Assembly (NCBI GenBank): GCA_017302435.1
Contig: JAFLDL010000001.1
Span: forward strand, 167,848 to 231,847
DNA length: 64,000 nucleotides
Origin: Candidatus Accumulibacter necessarius
GTDB lineage: Bacteria > Pseudomonadota > Gammaproteobacteria > Burkholderiales > Rhodocyclaceae
Direction: 5' to 3'
Below, piece after piece: positions 39,874 through 50,147 of the stretch; within the stretch, counting starts at the first letter, position 1, and every line of letters starts with the position of its first letter. The position numbers were made by a program, and so were the translations under genes. Below the pieces are notes generated by a model. The model saw only the letters and a program-made list of their open reading frames with translations, searched no databases and was not told the origin of the DNA.

Positions 39874-41316
39874 TTACTTCTTGGTCCGATTATTGACGAT
39901 GCGAACAAACGAACGGGAACGCAATTCGTCCAGGGTGATCCCTGTCGCCAGAACCTCCTGTTCGGTGATTGCGCCGCAGGCCATTCCCCGCAGGAAGAAG
40001 TTCAGCAGTCCCTGACCCGTTGCCGCGTCGTCGAAGGTATTGCCCACCAGCGTTGCCTGGGCGGCCTTGTTGAGGAATGCGTTCAGCCGTGCCGAGGCAT
40101 CCTGCAGGCCGCTGAGGAAGAAGGTGTCGACCGCCGCATAGCGCACCGGTAACTGCCCCGGATTCAGATCCCACCCCTGGTAGTAGGCGTGCCGCATCGA
40201 GTGCATGATGTTGTCGTAGTGCAGCTTCCAGGCGCCATGCACCACCGCGCGATTCTCATCCATCTGCTGGGGAGAGAGCACAGCGTCCCTGGTCGCCTTG
40301 TGCGGTCCGATCGGCATGCTGGTGGTGGCCCCGTCGCTGATCGTGATACCGGTTCCTGCCAGGCTGACCTGCAGCACATGGCGGGCAAAATCGCAGGCCG
40401 GATGGGTGTGACTCTGGTGTGCGGCCGTGATGTTGCACGACGCCGTGTAATCGTAAGTCCCGAAAATCGCCGAACGGCAGCGGTGACCGCCAGCTGCCAC
40501 CAGCAGTGGAACCGTGTTTTCGCCCTTGTGGTTGATGATCGACTGGGTGGTTTCGATCATGATCTCCATTCTGAGCGAATCTTTTGGAAAGCCAAGCCTG
40601 GCTTCCAGATTCTCCAGTACCTTCGCACAGGTGGAGACCTGCGTCGGCGTGGTGACCTTGGGGAGCGTGACAATGAAGTTCTGTGGCAGTTTGCCACCGG
40701 TTTTTTCGGCCAACCGGGTCAGGAAGATATCCAGGGTACGAATCGAGCGAACCTTGCACTCGTCCGAGAACGTCTTAACCCGGATACCGATAAACGGTGA
40801 GAGCACATTTTCGCTCATCCCTTTGGCCACCTCATCGGCAGCGGCGACGGCATGTCCGTCTTCCTCGTCGTCCGGGCGATTGCCGTAGCCATCCTCGAAG
40901 TCGATGCGGTTGTCTTCGATGGGCTCGGTTTGCAGCTTCTTCAGTACCCGGTTGTAGACCGTGAATGCCAGCCAGGCGGCAGGCTTGATCTCGCGCACGT
41001 ACTCGGGATTCGCTTCCAGCGCACGCGTCAGACTCTCGATATAGATGGGGTTCGTCGGCAGCGCATCGGCGCCCGGCAGACCCAGCACACGGGCAAACAC
41101 GTGGTAATTGGGCGCATAGGTGTCGAGCGTCTTGAGCGCAACTTCACCCAACTTGGCGGCAAACCCCGCCTTGAACAGATTGGCGCCTCCATAGACCGTG
41201 TGTACCGGCTGCCTTTCAAAGGAATCCGCAGGATAGTGGGCCTTGAAATCCGCATTGGAATCGTGCAGTTCGCTGCAATAGGCATTCACTTCATCATGGG
41301 TCAGCGTGAGCTTCAT
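39874..41316 (-). CDS. DUF6986 / HpcH-HpaI aldolase-like protein, first gene of the ethylmalonyl-CoA operon
   Basis: The 480-residue protein contains QPVHTVYGGANLFKAGFAAKLG near residue 35. TIM-barrel features reminiscent of the CitE/HpcH lyases (RIDFEDGYGNR; FIVTLPKVTTP; MEIMIETTQSII; FGTYDYTASCNI) follow. I know such proteins as the DUF6986 family, sometimes annotated 'aldolase' or 'phosphoenolpyruvate kinase', without a proven reaction. An operon for the ethylmalonyl-CoA pathway needs a beta-methylmalyl-CoA/malyl-CoA lyase or a malyl-CoA thioesterase. The acidic metal-binding residues of that superfamily seem present. A C-C lyase or thioesterase is therefore a reasonable guess, not a demonstrated function. 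GGAGG lies about 8 bases upstream of the start. Confidence 0.7.
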   Translation of the reverse strand: MKLTLTHDEVNAYCSELHDSNADFKAHYPADSFERQPVHTVYGGANLFKAGFAAKLGEVALKTLDTYAPNYHVFARVLGLPGADALPTNPIYIESLTRALEANPEYVREIKPAAWLAFTVYNRVLKKLQTEPIEDNRIDFEDGYGNRPDDEEDGHAVAAADEVAKGMSENVLSPFIGIRVKTFSDECKVRSIRTLDIFLTRLAEKTGGKLPQNFIVTLPKVTTPTQVSTCAKVLENLEARLGFPKDSLRMEIMIETTQSIINHKGENTVPLLVAAGGHRCRSAIFGTYDYTASCNITAAHQSHTHPACDFARHVLQVSLAGTGITISDGATTSMPIGPHKATRDAVLSPQQMDENRAVVHGAWKLHYDNIMHSMRHAYYQGWDLNPGQLPVRYAAVDTFFLSGLQDASARLNAFLNKAAQATLVGNTFDDAATGQGLLNFFLRGMACGAITEQEVLATGITLDELRSRSFVRIVNNRTKK

Positions 41317-41868
41317 ATATTGCCTCCGTAATGTTGGCTAACAATTCACAGACATCCACTGGTTTGACGATCCTTCCCAGGAATGGGCCGGGAGACCGTC
41401 GACAATCGCAACTGGTATTGAGGGAACATGAACGGTGTTGCCTGGGGTTCGACGGGGCTTGGCTGAAAGAGAAGACCGGTCGCGGCAACTGAGAGTGAAG
41501 GCGGCCAAAGGGCGAGGTGTGCTTGAAGCGAAGGGGCGGGCGACAGATGGTCCACCCGGAACCTTCCGGCGGCGATTGAGCGAAAGCCACTTGCGCGCAG
41601 CCTTGATCGACACAATTCCCTCCTTGGGCCGGCCGCAATCCGCCCGGAGAGAGCGACTGGCGCCTGCTGCATGGAGAAGGACGGCAAAAGGGGGTGTTCA
41701 TGCCCAAAACGAGAAATCTAGACGAAGAATAGGCTAACCGTCTCTGTCAGTCGGTCAGGGTCGTCGCGATTGATGTTTTGGCTCTTGATCCGCATCCTGT
41801 GCTCAGGGTGCAGGCAGCGGCTTATTGGCTCCGGCTTGACGCCGAAGCATACAGAATCCAACGGCACC
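41317..41868 (-). other. Long leader of the ethylmalonyl-CoA operon, no secure gene
   Basis: About 550 bases separate the predicted transcription start from the DUF6986 start codon. Short frames here have mixed, unnatural composition. One minus-strand frame (ending at 41294) finishes with FLGRIVKPVDVCELLANI, which looks like the end of a response-regulator receiver domain (invariant Lys-Pro, then ELL). The rest of a receiver domain is missing, so this may be a decayed gene. I looked for a cobalamin riboswitch because the operon includes a B12 enzyme and saw no B12-box-like conserved core. Confidence 0.4.
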
Positions 41869-41874
41869 GAGTAG

Positions 41875-41904
41875 AGTATAGGGGCCCTTGTCTGGCGCTG
41901 TCAA
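41875..41904 (-). promoter_or_regulatory. Sigma-70 promoter of the ethylmalonyl-CoA operon
   Basis: On the minus strand a perfect -35 TTGACA (41904-41899) and TATACT (41880-41875) are 18 bases apart. Transcription would start near 41868 and run into the DUF6986-mcd-maoC-ecm-meaB-ccr operon. Confidence 0.65.
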
Positions 41905-41912
41905 TCTCGGCG

Positions 41913-41936
41913 TCAGGACGGATTCGTTCGTCCTGA
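41913..41936. repeat. Inverted repeat between tgt and the operon promoter
   Basis: TCAGGACG and CGTCCTGA form an 8-bp perfect dyad around an 8-base centre, 9 bases upstream of the -35 hexamer. It may end the tgt transcript (no T-run follows) or bind an activator of the ethylmalonyl-CoA operon. Confidence 0.45.
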
Positions 41937-42028
41937 TGATGGTTTAGGAGGTCGTCGGCGGGTTTGGTCGCCATGGCCCTGCGGGCCAGTTTTTGGTCCC
42001 CGGCTTCCCCGGCTGAAGCGGCTTGCCC

Positions 42029-43243
<1,215 letters not shown>

Positions 43244-43311
43244 TCAGGCCACTTCACTGATTACAATAGCGGGTCGCTGCGCGGGCAAGCGCTGGCCGGG
43301 TGAGCGACCAG

Positions 43312-43333
43312 CACCCCTGGCGAACCAGGGGTG
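43312..43333. terminator. Hairpin downstream of ppdK
   Basis: A 9-bp perfect stem (CACCCCTGG / CCAGGGGTG) with a CGAA loop lies 17 bases after the ppdK stop on the minus strand. There is no T-run, so termination is plausible but unproven. Confidence 0.5.
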
Positions 43334-43350
43334 CCTGTTCCCACGCTGTC

Positions 43351-46083
43351 TTATTCGGCGTTGTCGATCGCCGCTTGCGCAGCCGCCAGTCGGGCAATGG
43401 GCACCCGGAACGGCGAGCAACTCACATAGTCAAGGCCAACACGATGGAAGAACTCGACCGAAGCCGGGTCGCCACCGTGCTCACCACAGACGCCCAACTT
43501 GATGCCCGGGCGCGCTGCCCGACCTTTTTCGACGGCCATCTTGACCAGCAGTCCGACGCCCTTCTGGTCGATCGACTGGAAGGGATCACGCTCGTACATG
43601 CCGTCCTTCAGATAGCTCGGCAGGAACTTGCCGGAGTCGTCGCGGGAGAAACCCATGGTCATCTGCGTCAGGTCGTTGGTGCCAAACGAGAAGAACTCGG
43701 CTTGCTGGCCGATACTGTCGGCGATCAGAGCCGCGCGCGGCGTTTCGATCATGGTGCCAAGCAGGAAGTCGAGCTTCTCACCACGTTCCGCAAAAACTGC
43801 CGCTGCCGTCTGGCGGATGACCTTCGCCTGGGCGTTGAATTCACGGACGGTTCCGACCAGCGGGATCATGATTTCAGCCTTGACGTCATAACCCTTGGCC
43901 TTCATGTTCAGTCCCGCCTCGAGGATGGCGCGCGTCTGCATCTCGGTGATTTCAGGGTAGGTGATGCCGAGGCGGCAGCCGCGATGGCCCATCATCGGGT
44001 TGAACTCGTGCAGATCGTCGACCCGCATCTTGATGACGCCCAGCGGCACATTCATCTCATGCGCCATGATTCGCTGGTTGTCTTCGTCATGGGGCACGAA
44101 CTCGTGCAGCGGCGGGTCAAGCAGGCGGATGGTGACTGCCAGGCCGCTCATCTCGCGGAACAAGCCCTCGAAGTCACCGCGCTGCATCGGCAGCAGCTTG
44201 GCCAGTGCCCGACGGCGACCGGTTTCATCCTCGGCGAGGATCATTTCACGCACCGCCTTGATGCGGTCGCCCTCGAAGAACATGTGTTCGGTACGGCAGA
44301 GGCCGATACCCTTGGCGCCGAAGTTACGCGCCGCCTTGGCATCGTCGGGAGTGTCGGCATTGGCGCGCACGCCCAGTCGCTTGTAGCGGTCGGCGAGGTC
44401 CATCAGCGACCCGAAGTCGCCGGTGAGTTCGGCTTCCTTGGTCGGTACCTGGCCCAGGTAGACCTCGCCGGTCGATCCGTCGAGCGAAAGCCATTCGCCT
44501 TCCTTGTAGGTTTCGCTACCGACTGACATCGTGCGCGCGTGGTAATCGACATGCACCGCGCCGGCACCGGAGACGCAGCACTTGCCCATGCCGCGCGCGA
44601 CCACGGCTGCGTGCGAGGTCATGCCGCCGCGGGCAGTGAGAATTCCGTTGGCGACGCTCATGCCGCGCAGGTCCTCTGGCGAGGTTTCCTGGCGCACCAG
44701 GATCACCGTCTTGCCTTTTCTGACCCATTCTTCGGCTTCGTCGGCAAAGAAGACGATCTGCCCGGTCGCCGCACCCGGTGAAGCCGGCAGGCCATGCGCG
44801 ATCGAACGTGCCTTCTTGATTGCGGCCGGGTCGAAAACCGGGTGCAGGAGCTCGTTGAGGCGCTCCGGGTTGACCCGGCGCAAGGCTTCCTTCTCGTCGA
44901 TGATGCCCTGGCGCAGCATTTCCATTGCGATACGCACCATCGCCGAACCGGTGCGTTTGCCGTTGCGCGTCTGAAGCATCCACAGGCGGCCTTCCTGGAT
45001 CGTGAACTCGACGTCCTGCATGTCGGCGTAATGCTTTTCCAGCTTGGTTTCAGCCTGCAGAAGTTGCTGGTAGATCTCGGGCATCAGCTCTTCCAGCGAC
45101 GGGAACTTGCTGCGGCGATCGGCTTCGCTCACCAGGGCCAGCTGTGCCCAGCGGCGCGAACCCTCGAGGGTGACCTGTTGCGGTGTGCGGATGCCGGCAA
45201 CGACGTCTTCACCCTGGGCATTGATCAGGAATTCACCGTTGAACAGGTCTTCGCCGGTACTTGCGTCACGGGTGAAGGCGACGCCGGTGCCGCTGTTCTC
45301 GCCAAGATTGCCGAAGACCATGGCCTGGACGTTGACCGCTGTGCCCCAGGAATCCGGGATATCGTTCAACTCGCGATAAACTTTGGCGCGGTCGTTGTTC
45401 CAGCTTTGGAAGACCGCCATCACGGCACCCCAGAGCTGTTCCCAGGGATCGGTCGGGAACTCGCGGCCAACCCGCGCACGAATCAGGCCCTTGAAACGCA
45501 GGACAAGCTCTTTCAGGTCCTCGGTTTCGAGATCCGTATCGAGTTGGACCCCCTTCTTCTCCTTGACCATGTCGATAACCACTTCGAAGGGGTCATGATC
45601 TTCCTTCGAGACCGGCTTGAGGCCCATGACCACGTCACCGTACATCTGGACGAAGCGGCGGTACGAGTCCCAGGCGAAACGCTCGTTGTTGGCCTTGCGA
45701 GCCAGCCCGGCAACCGCCTCGTCATTGAGCCCGAGATTGAGGATGGTGTCCATCATGCCCGGCATCGATGCGCGCGAGCCCGAGCGGACGGATAGCAGCA
45801 GCGGATCCGAGGAGTCGCCGAACTTCTTCCCCATTTCCTGTTCGACGAACGCGACTCCCTCGCGAACGTTGGCTTCGATCAGTTTGAATACTGCTTCCTT
45901 GCCCTGCTCGCTGTAGACGGTGCAGGCCTCGGTGCTGATCGTGAAGCCTGATGGCACCGCAATTCCCAGGCGGCACATTTCGGCCAGGTTGGCGCCCTTG
46001 CCGCCCAACAGATTCTTCATCTTGGCATCGCCGTCAGTTCGAGCAGCACCGAATACATAGACGTTCTTGGTTTCAGTTGACAT
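43351..46083 (-). CDS. ppdK: Pyruvate, phosphate dikinase
   Basis: Interconverts pyruvate + ATP + Pi and PEP + AMP + PPi. The 910-residue protein has an N-terminal ATP-grasp domain (GGKGANLAEM; RSGSRASMPGMMDTILNLG) and a central phosphohistidine domain (TARGGMTSHAAVVARGMGKCCVSG, with the regulatory Thr two residues before the catalytic His). Its C-terminal PEP/pyruvate barrel carries GVCGEHGGDP, the catalytic Cys. The start at 46083 (MSTETKNVYVFG) is standard; the longer frame upstream is not. It follows the pyruvate oxidoreductase genes by about 160 bases, which suggests a shared job of making PEP from acetyl-CoA via pyruvate. Confidence 0.97.
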   Translation of the reverse strand: MSTETKNVYVFGAARTDGDAKMKNLLGGKGANLAEMCRLGIAVPSGFTISTEACTVYSEQGKEAVFKLIEANVREGVAFVEQEMGKKFGDSSDPLLLSVRSGSRASMPGMMDTILNLGLNDEAVAGLARKANNERFAWDSYRRFVQMYGDVVMGLKPVSKEDHDPFEVVIDMVKEKKGVQLDTDLETEDLKELVLRFKGLIRARVGREFPTDPWEQLWGAVMAVFQSWNNDRAKVYRELNDIPDSWGTAVNVQAMVFGNLGENSGTGVAFTRDASTGEDLFNGEFLINAQGEDVVAGIRTPQQVTLEGSRRWAQLALVSEADRRSKFPSLEELMPEIYQQLLQAETKLEKHYADMQDVEFTIQEGRLWMLQTRNGKRTGSAMVRIAMEMLRQGIIDEKEALRRVNPERLNELLHPVFDPAAIKKARSIAHGLPASPGAATGQIVFFADEAEEWVRKGKTVILVRQETSPEDLRGMSVANGILTARGGMTSHAAVVARGMGKCCVSGAGAVHVDYHARTMSVGSETYKEGEWLSLDGSTGEVYLGQVPTKEAELTGDFGSLMDLADRYKRLGVRANADTPDDAKAARNFGAKGIGLCRTEHMFFEGDRIKAVREMILAEDETGRRRALAKLLPMQRGDFEGLFREMSGLAVTIRLLDPPLHEFVPHDEDNQRIMAHEMNVPLGVIKMRVDDLHEFNPMMGHRGCRLGITYPEITEMQTRAILEAGLNMKAKGYDVKAEIMIPLVGTVREFNAQAKVIRQTAAAVFAERGEKLDFLLGTMIETPRAALIADSIGQQAEFFSFGTNDLTQMTMGFSRDDSGKFLPSYLKDGMYERDPFQSIDQKGVGLLVKMAVEKGRAARPGIKLGVCGEHGGDPASVEFFHRVGLDYVSCSPFRVPIARLAAAQAAIDNAE

Positions 46084-46246
46084 ACACACATACCTCGCAG
46101 GTGAGGGAACAAGGAAAGGACACTTCAAACGACACGTTCGAAGTGCCCCCAGAGTTGGTGATCCGGACATCCACACCGGGCCACGGTGTTTCTTGCTCCT
46201 GCCGGTACAACAGGTCAGGAGCGGCAGACTTGGTCTTGCGGAGCGC

Positions 46247-47869
46247 TCAGATCTCTTCTGCCTCCATCTTGATCGCGCCGCAAGGACATTCGGCGACACA
46301 CATGCCGCAACCCTTGCAATAGTCGTAGTTGAACTCGAAGCGTTTGCCGGGGCCGAGCTTGATCACCGCGTTGTCGGGGCAGACGCCGTAGCAGTTGTCG
46401 CATTCGAAGCAGTTGCCGCAGGAAAGACAGCGCCGCGCTTCAAAGAGCGCATTGCTCTCGTCGAGTCCGCCCTGGACTTCATCGAAGGTGGACTGACGAC
46501 GGATGATGTCGAGCATCGGCCGCACGGTCTTGGGTGCGTCGGCGTAGTACCAGGTGTTGAGCTTCTCGAAGGTAGCGACCTCGCGCTGGACCGGCGGGAA
46601 ATACTGCTCGCCGCGCAGCCAGCCATCGATATGCCGTGCCGCCTGCTTGCCGTGTCCGATGCCGACGGTTACGTTGCGCTCGGCGGGGACCATGTCGCCA
46701 CCCGCAAAGATGCCCGGATGGCCGGTCATCATGTTGGCACCGACCTCGACCACACCATCGATCACCTTCAGTCCGGGAACGCCTTCGAGCAGCCCGAGAT
46801 CAACGTCCTGTCCGAGCGCGAGCACCAGCGAATCGGCTTCGATGGTCTCGAACTCGCCGGTGGGTTGTGGAAAGCCCTTGCTGTCGAGAGCCATCTTCTC
46901 GATGGTCAAAGAGGATTCGTGCGCCTGCTTGATGGTCGACAGCCACTTGACCATGATGCCTTCCTGGAGCGCTTCCTCGAGTTCGAAATCGTGCGCCGGC
47001 ATTTTCTCGCGGGTGCGGCGATAGACGATCAACGGCTCGGCACCCATACGCTTGGCGGTGCGGGCCACGTCGATGGCCGTATTGCCACCGCCATAGACGA
47101 CGACGCGGCGGCCGAGCAGGGGCTTGTCTTCACCCTCCATGCTGCGCAGCAGGGAGATGGCGTCGATGATCTTGGCGGCGTCACCGGCCGGGATCGTCGC
47201 TCGCTTGCCGATGTGCGCCCCGACGGCCAGGAAGGCGGCGTCGAATTTGCCTTCCGTCATGGTCGTCAGTATGTTGTCGACCTTGCTGTTGAGCTTCACC
47301 GTGACGCCGAGGTCGACGACCCGCTGCATTTCGGCTTCCAGAATGTCGCGCGGCAGGCGGTACTTGGGGATGCCGAAGCGCATCATGCCGCCAAGCAGCG
47401 GGCCGGCTTCGTAGAGCGTGACACTGTGGCCGAGCCGGCGCAGGTGGTAGGCCGCCGACATGCCGGAGGGGCCGGCGCCGACGACCAGGACGTGCTTGCC
47501 GGATTCGGTGGCCGGCGGCGTCAGCTTCCAGCCCTGCTTGAGCGCTTCGTCACCAAGAAAGTGTTCGACTGAGTTGATACCCACCGGTGCGTCGAGTTGC
47601 CCGCGATTGCAGGCGCCCTCGCAGGTGTGGTAGCAAACCCGACCCATGATTGCCGGGAAGGGATTGTCTTTCGTCAGATGCCGCCAGGCGCTTTCGTAGT
47701 CGCCGGATTCAGCATGGAACAGCCAGCCCTGGATATCCTCGCCGGCCGGACATTGCTTGTTGCAGGGAGGTAGCCGGTCAAGATAAACCGGCCGCGACGT
47801 GCGCCACGAGCCGGTATGGTTGGCCAGGGATGAGCCTGGGTCTAGGGTAATGGCAAAGGGTTTTTCCAT
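46247..47869 (-). CDS. GltD-like NAD(P)H oxidoreductase with ferredoxin domain, pyruvate oxidoreductase electron subunit
   Basis: The 540-residue protein has an N-terminal iron-sulfur segment (PPCNKQCPAGEDIQGW; GRVCYHTCEGACNRG) and a flavin/NAD(P)H two-dinucleotide-fold core as in glutamate synthase small subunit (VLVVGAGPSGMSAAYHLRRLG; VVVYGGGNTAIDVARTAKRMGA). Its C-terminal two-[4Fe-4S] ferredoxin domain (CLSCGNCFECDNCYGVCPDNAV; CKGCGMCVAECPCGAI) resembles a POR delta subunit. It overlaps porB by a few bases, so it is probably the electron-transfer subunit. This would let the pyruvate oxidoreductase use NADPH or NADH rather than only free ferredoxin. The nucleotide preference cannot be read with certainty. 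Confidence 0.88.
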   Translation of the reverse strand: MEKPFAITLDPGSSLANHTGSWRTSRPVYLDRLPPCNKQCPAGEDIQGWLFHAESGDYESAWRHLTKDNPFPAIMGRVCYHTCEGACNRGQLDAPVGINSVEHFLGDEALKQGWKLTPPATESGKHVLVVGAGPSGMSAAYHLRRLGHSVTLYEAGPLLGGMMRFGIPKYRLPRDILEAEMQRVVDLGVTVKLNSKVDNILTTMTEGKFDAAFLAVGAHIGKRATIPAGDAAKIIDAISLLRSMEGEDKPLLGRRVVVYGGGNTAIDVARTAKRMGAEPLIVYRRTREKMPAHDFELEEALQEGIMVKWLSTIKQAHESSLTIEKMALDSKGFPQPTGEFETIEADSLVLALGQDVDLGLLEGVPGLKVIDGVVEVGANMMTGHPGIFAGGDMVPAERNVTVGIGHGKQAARHIDGWLRGEQYFPPVQREVATFEKLNTWYYADAPKTVRPMLDIIRRQSTFDEVQGGLDESNALFEARRCLSCGNCFECDNCYGVCPDNAVIKLGPGKRFEFNYDYCKGCGMCVAECPCGAIKMEAEEI

Positions 47870-48882
47870 CAGTTCGCCTCCTCGTCGAGCAGTCCGTATC
47901 TGCGAATGTTCTTGTCTGCCGCCGCTTGCAGGCGGGCGATCGTTTCCACTGCCGGCTTCTTGCCGAACAGGTGCGCGTAGCGCTTCTGAAGCTTCAGATA
48001 CTCCTCGACGGGCTGCTGCCGGCGGATTTTCAGGGAACTGGTGAGATCGCCACGTTCGGCTTCGAAAACCGGGAAGATGCCGGTTTCCTTGGCCAGACGC
48101 GCCAGCTTGATGGTGTCTTCGGAAGCCGCGCCCCAGCCGAGAGGGCAGGGCACCAGAATGTGGATGTAGCGTGCGCCGCGTATCCCCATGGCCTTGGTCA
48201 CCTTGTATTCAAGGTCGCGCAGGTCGGCGACGGTGGCCGTCGCGACGTAGGGGATCTCGTGCGCCATGGCAATCAACGGCACGAACTTGCCCTGGCCGAA
48301 AGCGTTGCCGGGTTCGGGGCCGACCGGCATGGTGGTCGCTGTGCGTGCTGCCGGCGGGGTCGCCGAACTGCGCTGCACACCGGTGTTCATGTAGCCGCCG
48401 TTGTCGTAACAGATGTAGAGCACGTCATCGTTACGTTCGAACATCCCCGACAGGCAACCGAAACCGATGTCGGTAGTGCCCCCGTCACCGCCTTGGGCGA
48501 CGACACGCACGTCGCCCATCTGGCCCTTCTTCCTTTTGACCTTGATCGCGGCGGCGATGCCAGTGGCCACTGCCGCCGTGTTGCCGAACAGCGAGTGAAT
48601 CCAGGGAATCTGCCACGAAGTTTCCGGGTAGGGCGTCGAGAAGACCTCAAGGCAGCCGGTGGCATTGGCCGCAATAAGGCGACCACTGGCCGCTTTCATG
48701 GCCGCATCGATGGCGTAGCGTGCGCCCAGTGCTTCACCACAGCCCTGACAGGCACGATGCCCCGAGTTGAGGGAATTGGTACGTTCCATGTTCGCCTGCA
48801 CACTGCGTTCTTCCTCGGCCAGCAAGCGATTGCCGACCGTGAAGGTGCCGGTCTGATAGAAATGAACGGGTTGGAAGCTCAT
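47869..48882 (-). CDS. porB: Pyruvate:acceptor oxidoreductase beta subunit (TPP-binding)
   Basis: Catalytic subunit with thiamine diphosphate and a [4Fe-4S] cluster. The 337-residue protein has cluster cysteines CQGCGEALG, ATGCLEV and VPCPLGWG, and the TPP motif GDGGTTDIGFGCLSGMFERND followed by YDNGGYMNTG. The pattern is that of pyruvate rather than 2-oxoglutarate enzymes (GGYMNTGVQRSSATP). It is 11 bases after porA. Confidence 0.92.
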   Translation of the reverse strand: MSFQPVHFYQTGTFTVGNRLLAEEERSVQANMERTNSLNSGHRACQGCGEALGARYAIDAAMKAASGRLIAANATGCLEVFSTPYPETSWQIPWIHSLFGNTAAVATGIAAAIKVKRKKGQMGDVRVVAQGGDGGTTDIGFGCLSGMFERNDDVLYICYDNGGYMNTGVQRSSATPPAARTATTMPVGPEPGNAFGQGKFVPLIAMAHEIPYVATATVADLRDLEYKVTKAMGIRGARYIHILVPCPLGWGAASEDTIKLARLAKETGIFPVFEAERGDLTSSLKIRRQQPVEEYLKLQKRYAHLFGKKPAVETIARLQAAADKNIRRYGLLDEEAN

Positions 48883-48893
48883 CAGTGTTCTCC

Positions 48894-50147
48894 TCAGACA
48901 ATACCGGTGGCAACGACGCCGATGTCGCGCAGCATGCTTTCGGCTGCCGGACCCGAACGGCGCGTGGTTCGCTCGCGTTCGAGTTGCTTATTGACCACGT
49001 TCCAGTCGAGATCGAGAAAGGTCAGGTGGCCCAATTCGCCGCGCGCTGCCTTGGAAAACAGCGCATGCAAGGACTTTCTGGTGATCGCCCGTCCGCCGAG
49101 TCCGGCGACGACGGTGTGTCCATGCAGTTGCAGACCCGACATCGCCATCCGTACATCGGTAGACACGACGCCACCGATGCCGACAGCGAGGCTCTTCTCG
49201 AGCACCACGACGCGCTGCGCGTTCTGCAACGCGGCACGTACGCTGTCGATCGGGAAAGGCCGGTAGGACGTAATGCCGAGCACGCCGATCTTCTCGCCGG
49301 CCGCGCGCATGTCGTCTACGGTGTCCTTGATCGTTCCCAGCACCGACCCCATGGCAACGACGATGGTTTCCGCGTCTTCGGTCAGATACGAATGCGTCAG
49401 ACCGCCCGAGTCGCGACCGAAGATTGTCTTGAATTGTTCGGCCAGCTGCGGGATACGTTCAAGCGCCTGCATCTGCTTGGCGTGCGCCAGGTAGCGGACC
49501 TCGGAGAAAGCTTCCGGTCCGACCATGGCGCCGATCGAAACCGGCTCGGTGGGATCGAGCACCTGGCGTGGTTCGTAAGGCGGCAGGAAAGCGTCGACCT
49601 GTTCCTGCGTCGGCACGTCTACGCGCTCGTAGGCGTGCGTCAGAATGAAGCCATCCATGCAGACCATCACCGGCAGGCTTACTTCCTCAGCCAGCTTGAA
49701 GGCCTGGATATGCAGATCGAGCGCCTCCTGGTTGGTCTCGGCGAAGAGCTGGATCCAGCCGCTGTCGCGCTGCGAGAGCGCGTCGGTGTGGTCGTTCCAA
49801 ATGTTGATCGGCGCTCCGATGGCGCGGTTGGCGACCGTCATGACAATCGGCAGGCCGAGGCCGGAAGCGTTATAGACCGCCTCGGCCATGAACAGAATGC
49901 CTTGCGAAGCGGTGGCGGTGTAGGTGCGGGCACCGGTCGCCGACGAGCCAATGGCGACGCTCATGGCAGCGAACTCGGACTCGACGTTGATGAACTCGCA
50001 ATTTTCGATTTCACCCCCTTTCACCATTTCGCCGAGACCTTCGACGATGTGCGTCTGCGGTGAAATGGGATAGGCGCAGATTACCTCTGGTCGGCAAAGG
50101 CCGACCGCTTCGGCAACAGCGTGTGAACCTTCAGTCTGCTTAAGCAT
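48894..50147 (-). CDS. porA: Pyruvate:acceptor oxidoreductase alpha subunit
   Basis: The 417-residue protein has the N-terminal pyrimidine-binding domain (AYPISPQTHIVEGLGEMV; FINVESEFAAMSVAIGSSATGARTYT; SQGILFMAEAVYNASGLGLP) and the domain II pattern EDAETIVVAMGSVLGTIKDTV. Together with porB and porG it makes the three-chain type of enzyme that interconverts acetyl-CoA + CO2 and pyruvate. It overlaps porG by 8 bases. Confidence 0.92.
   Translation of the reverse strand: MLKQTEGSHAVAEAVGLCRPEVICAYPISPQTHIVEGLGEMVKGGEIENCEFINVESEFAAMSVAIGSSATGARTYTATASQGILFMAEAVYNASGLGLPIVMTVANRAIGAPINIWNDHTDALSQRDSGWIQLFAETNQEALDLHIQAFKLAEEVSLPVMVCMDGFILTHAYERVDVPTQEQVDAFLPPYEPRQVLDPTEPVSIGAMVGPEAFSEVRYLAHAKQMQALERIPQLAEQFKTIFGRDSGGLTHSYLTEDAETIVVAMGSVLGTIKDTVDDMRAAGEKIGVLGITSYRPFPIDSVRAALQNAQRVVVLEKSLAVGIGGVVSTDVRMAMSGLQLHGHTVVAGLGGRAITRKSLHALFSKAARGELGHLTFLDLDWNVVNKQLERERTTRRSGPAAESMLRDIGVVATGIV

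Noticed and set aside
41294-41707. 137-codon frame upstream of the DUF6986 gene as an intact gene
   Set aside because: Only the last 25 or so residues look protein-like; the rest is proline-, serine- and arginine-rich without domain features. Kept only as a possible remnant.
41317-41868. Cobalamin riboswitch controlling the B12-dependent mutase operon
   Set aside because: The conserved B12-box core could not be found on the minus strand, and ecm itself has no leader (2 bases after maoC).
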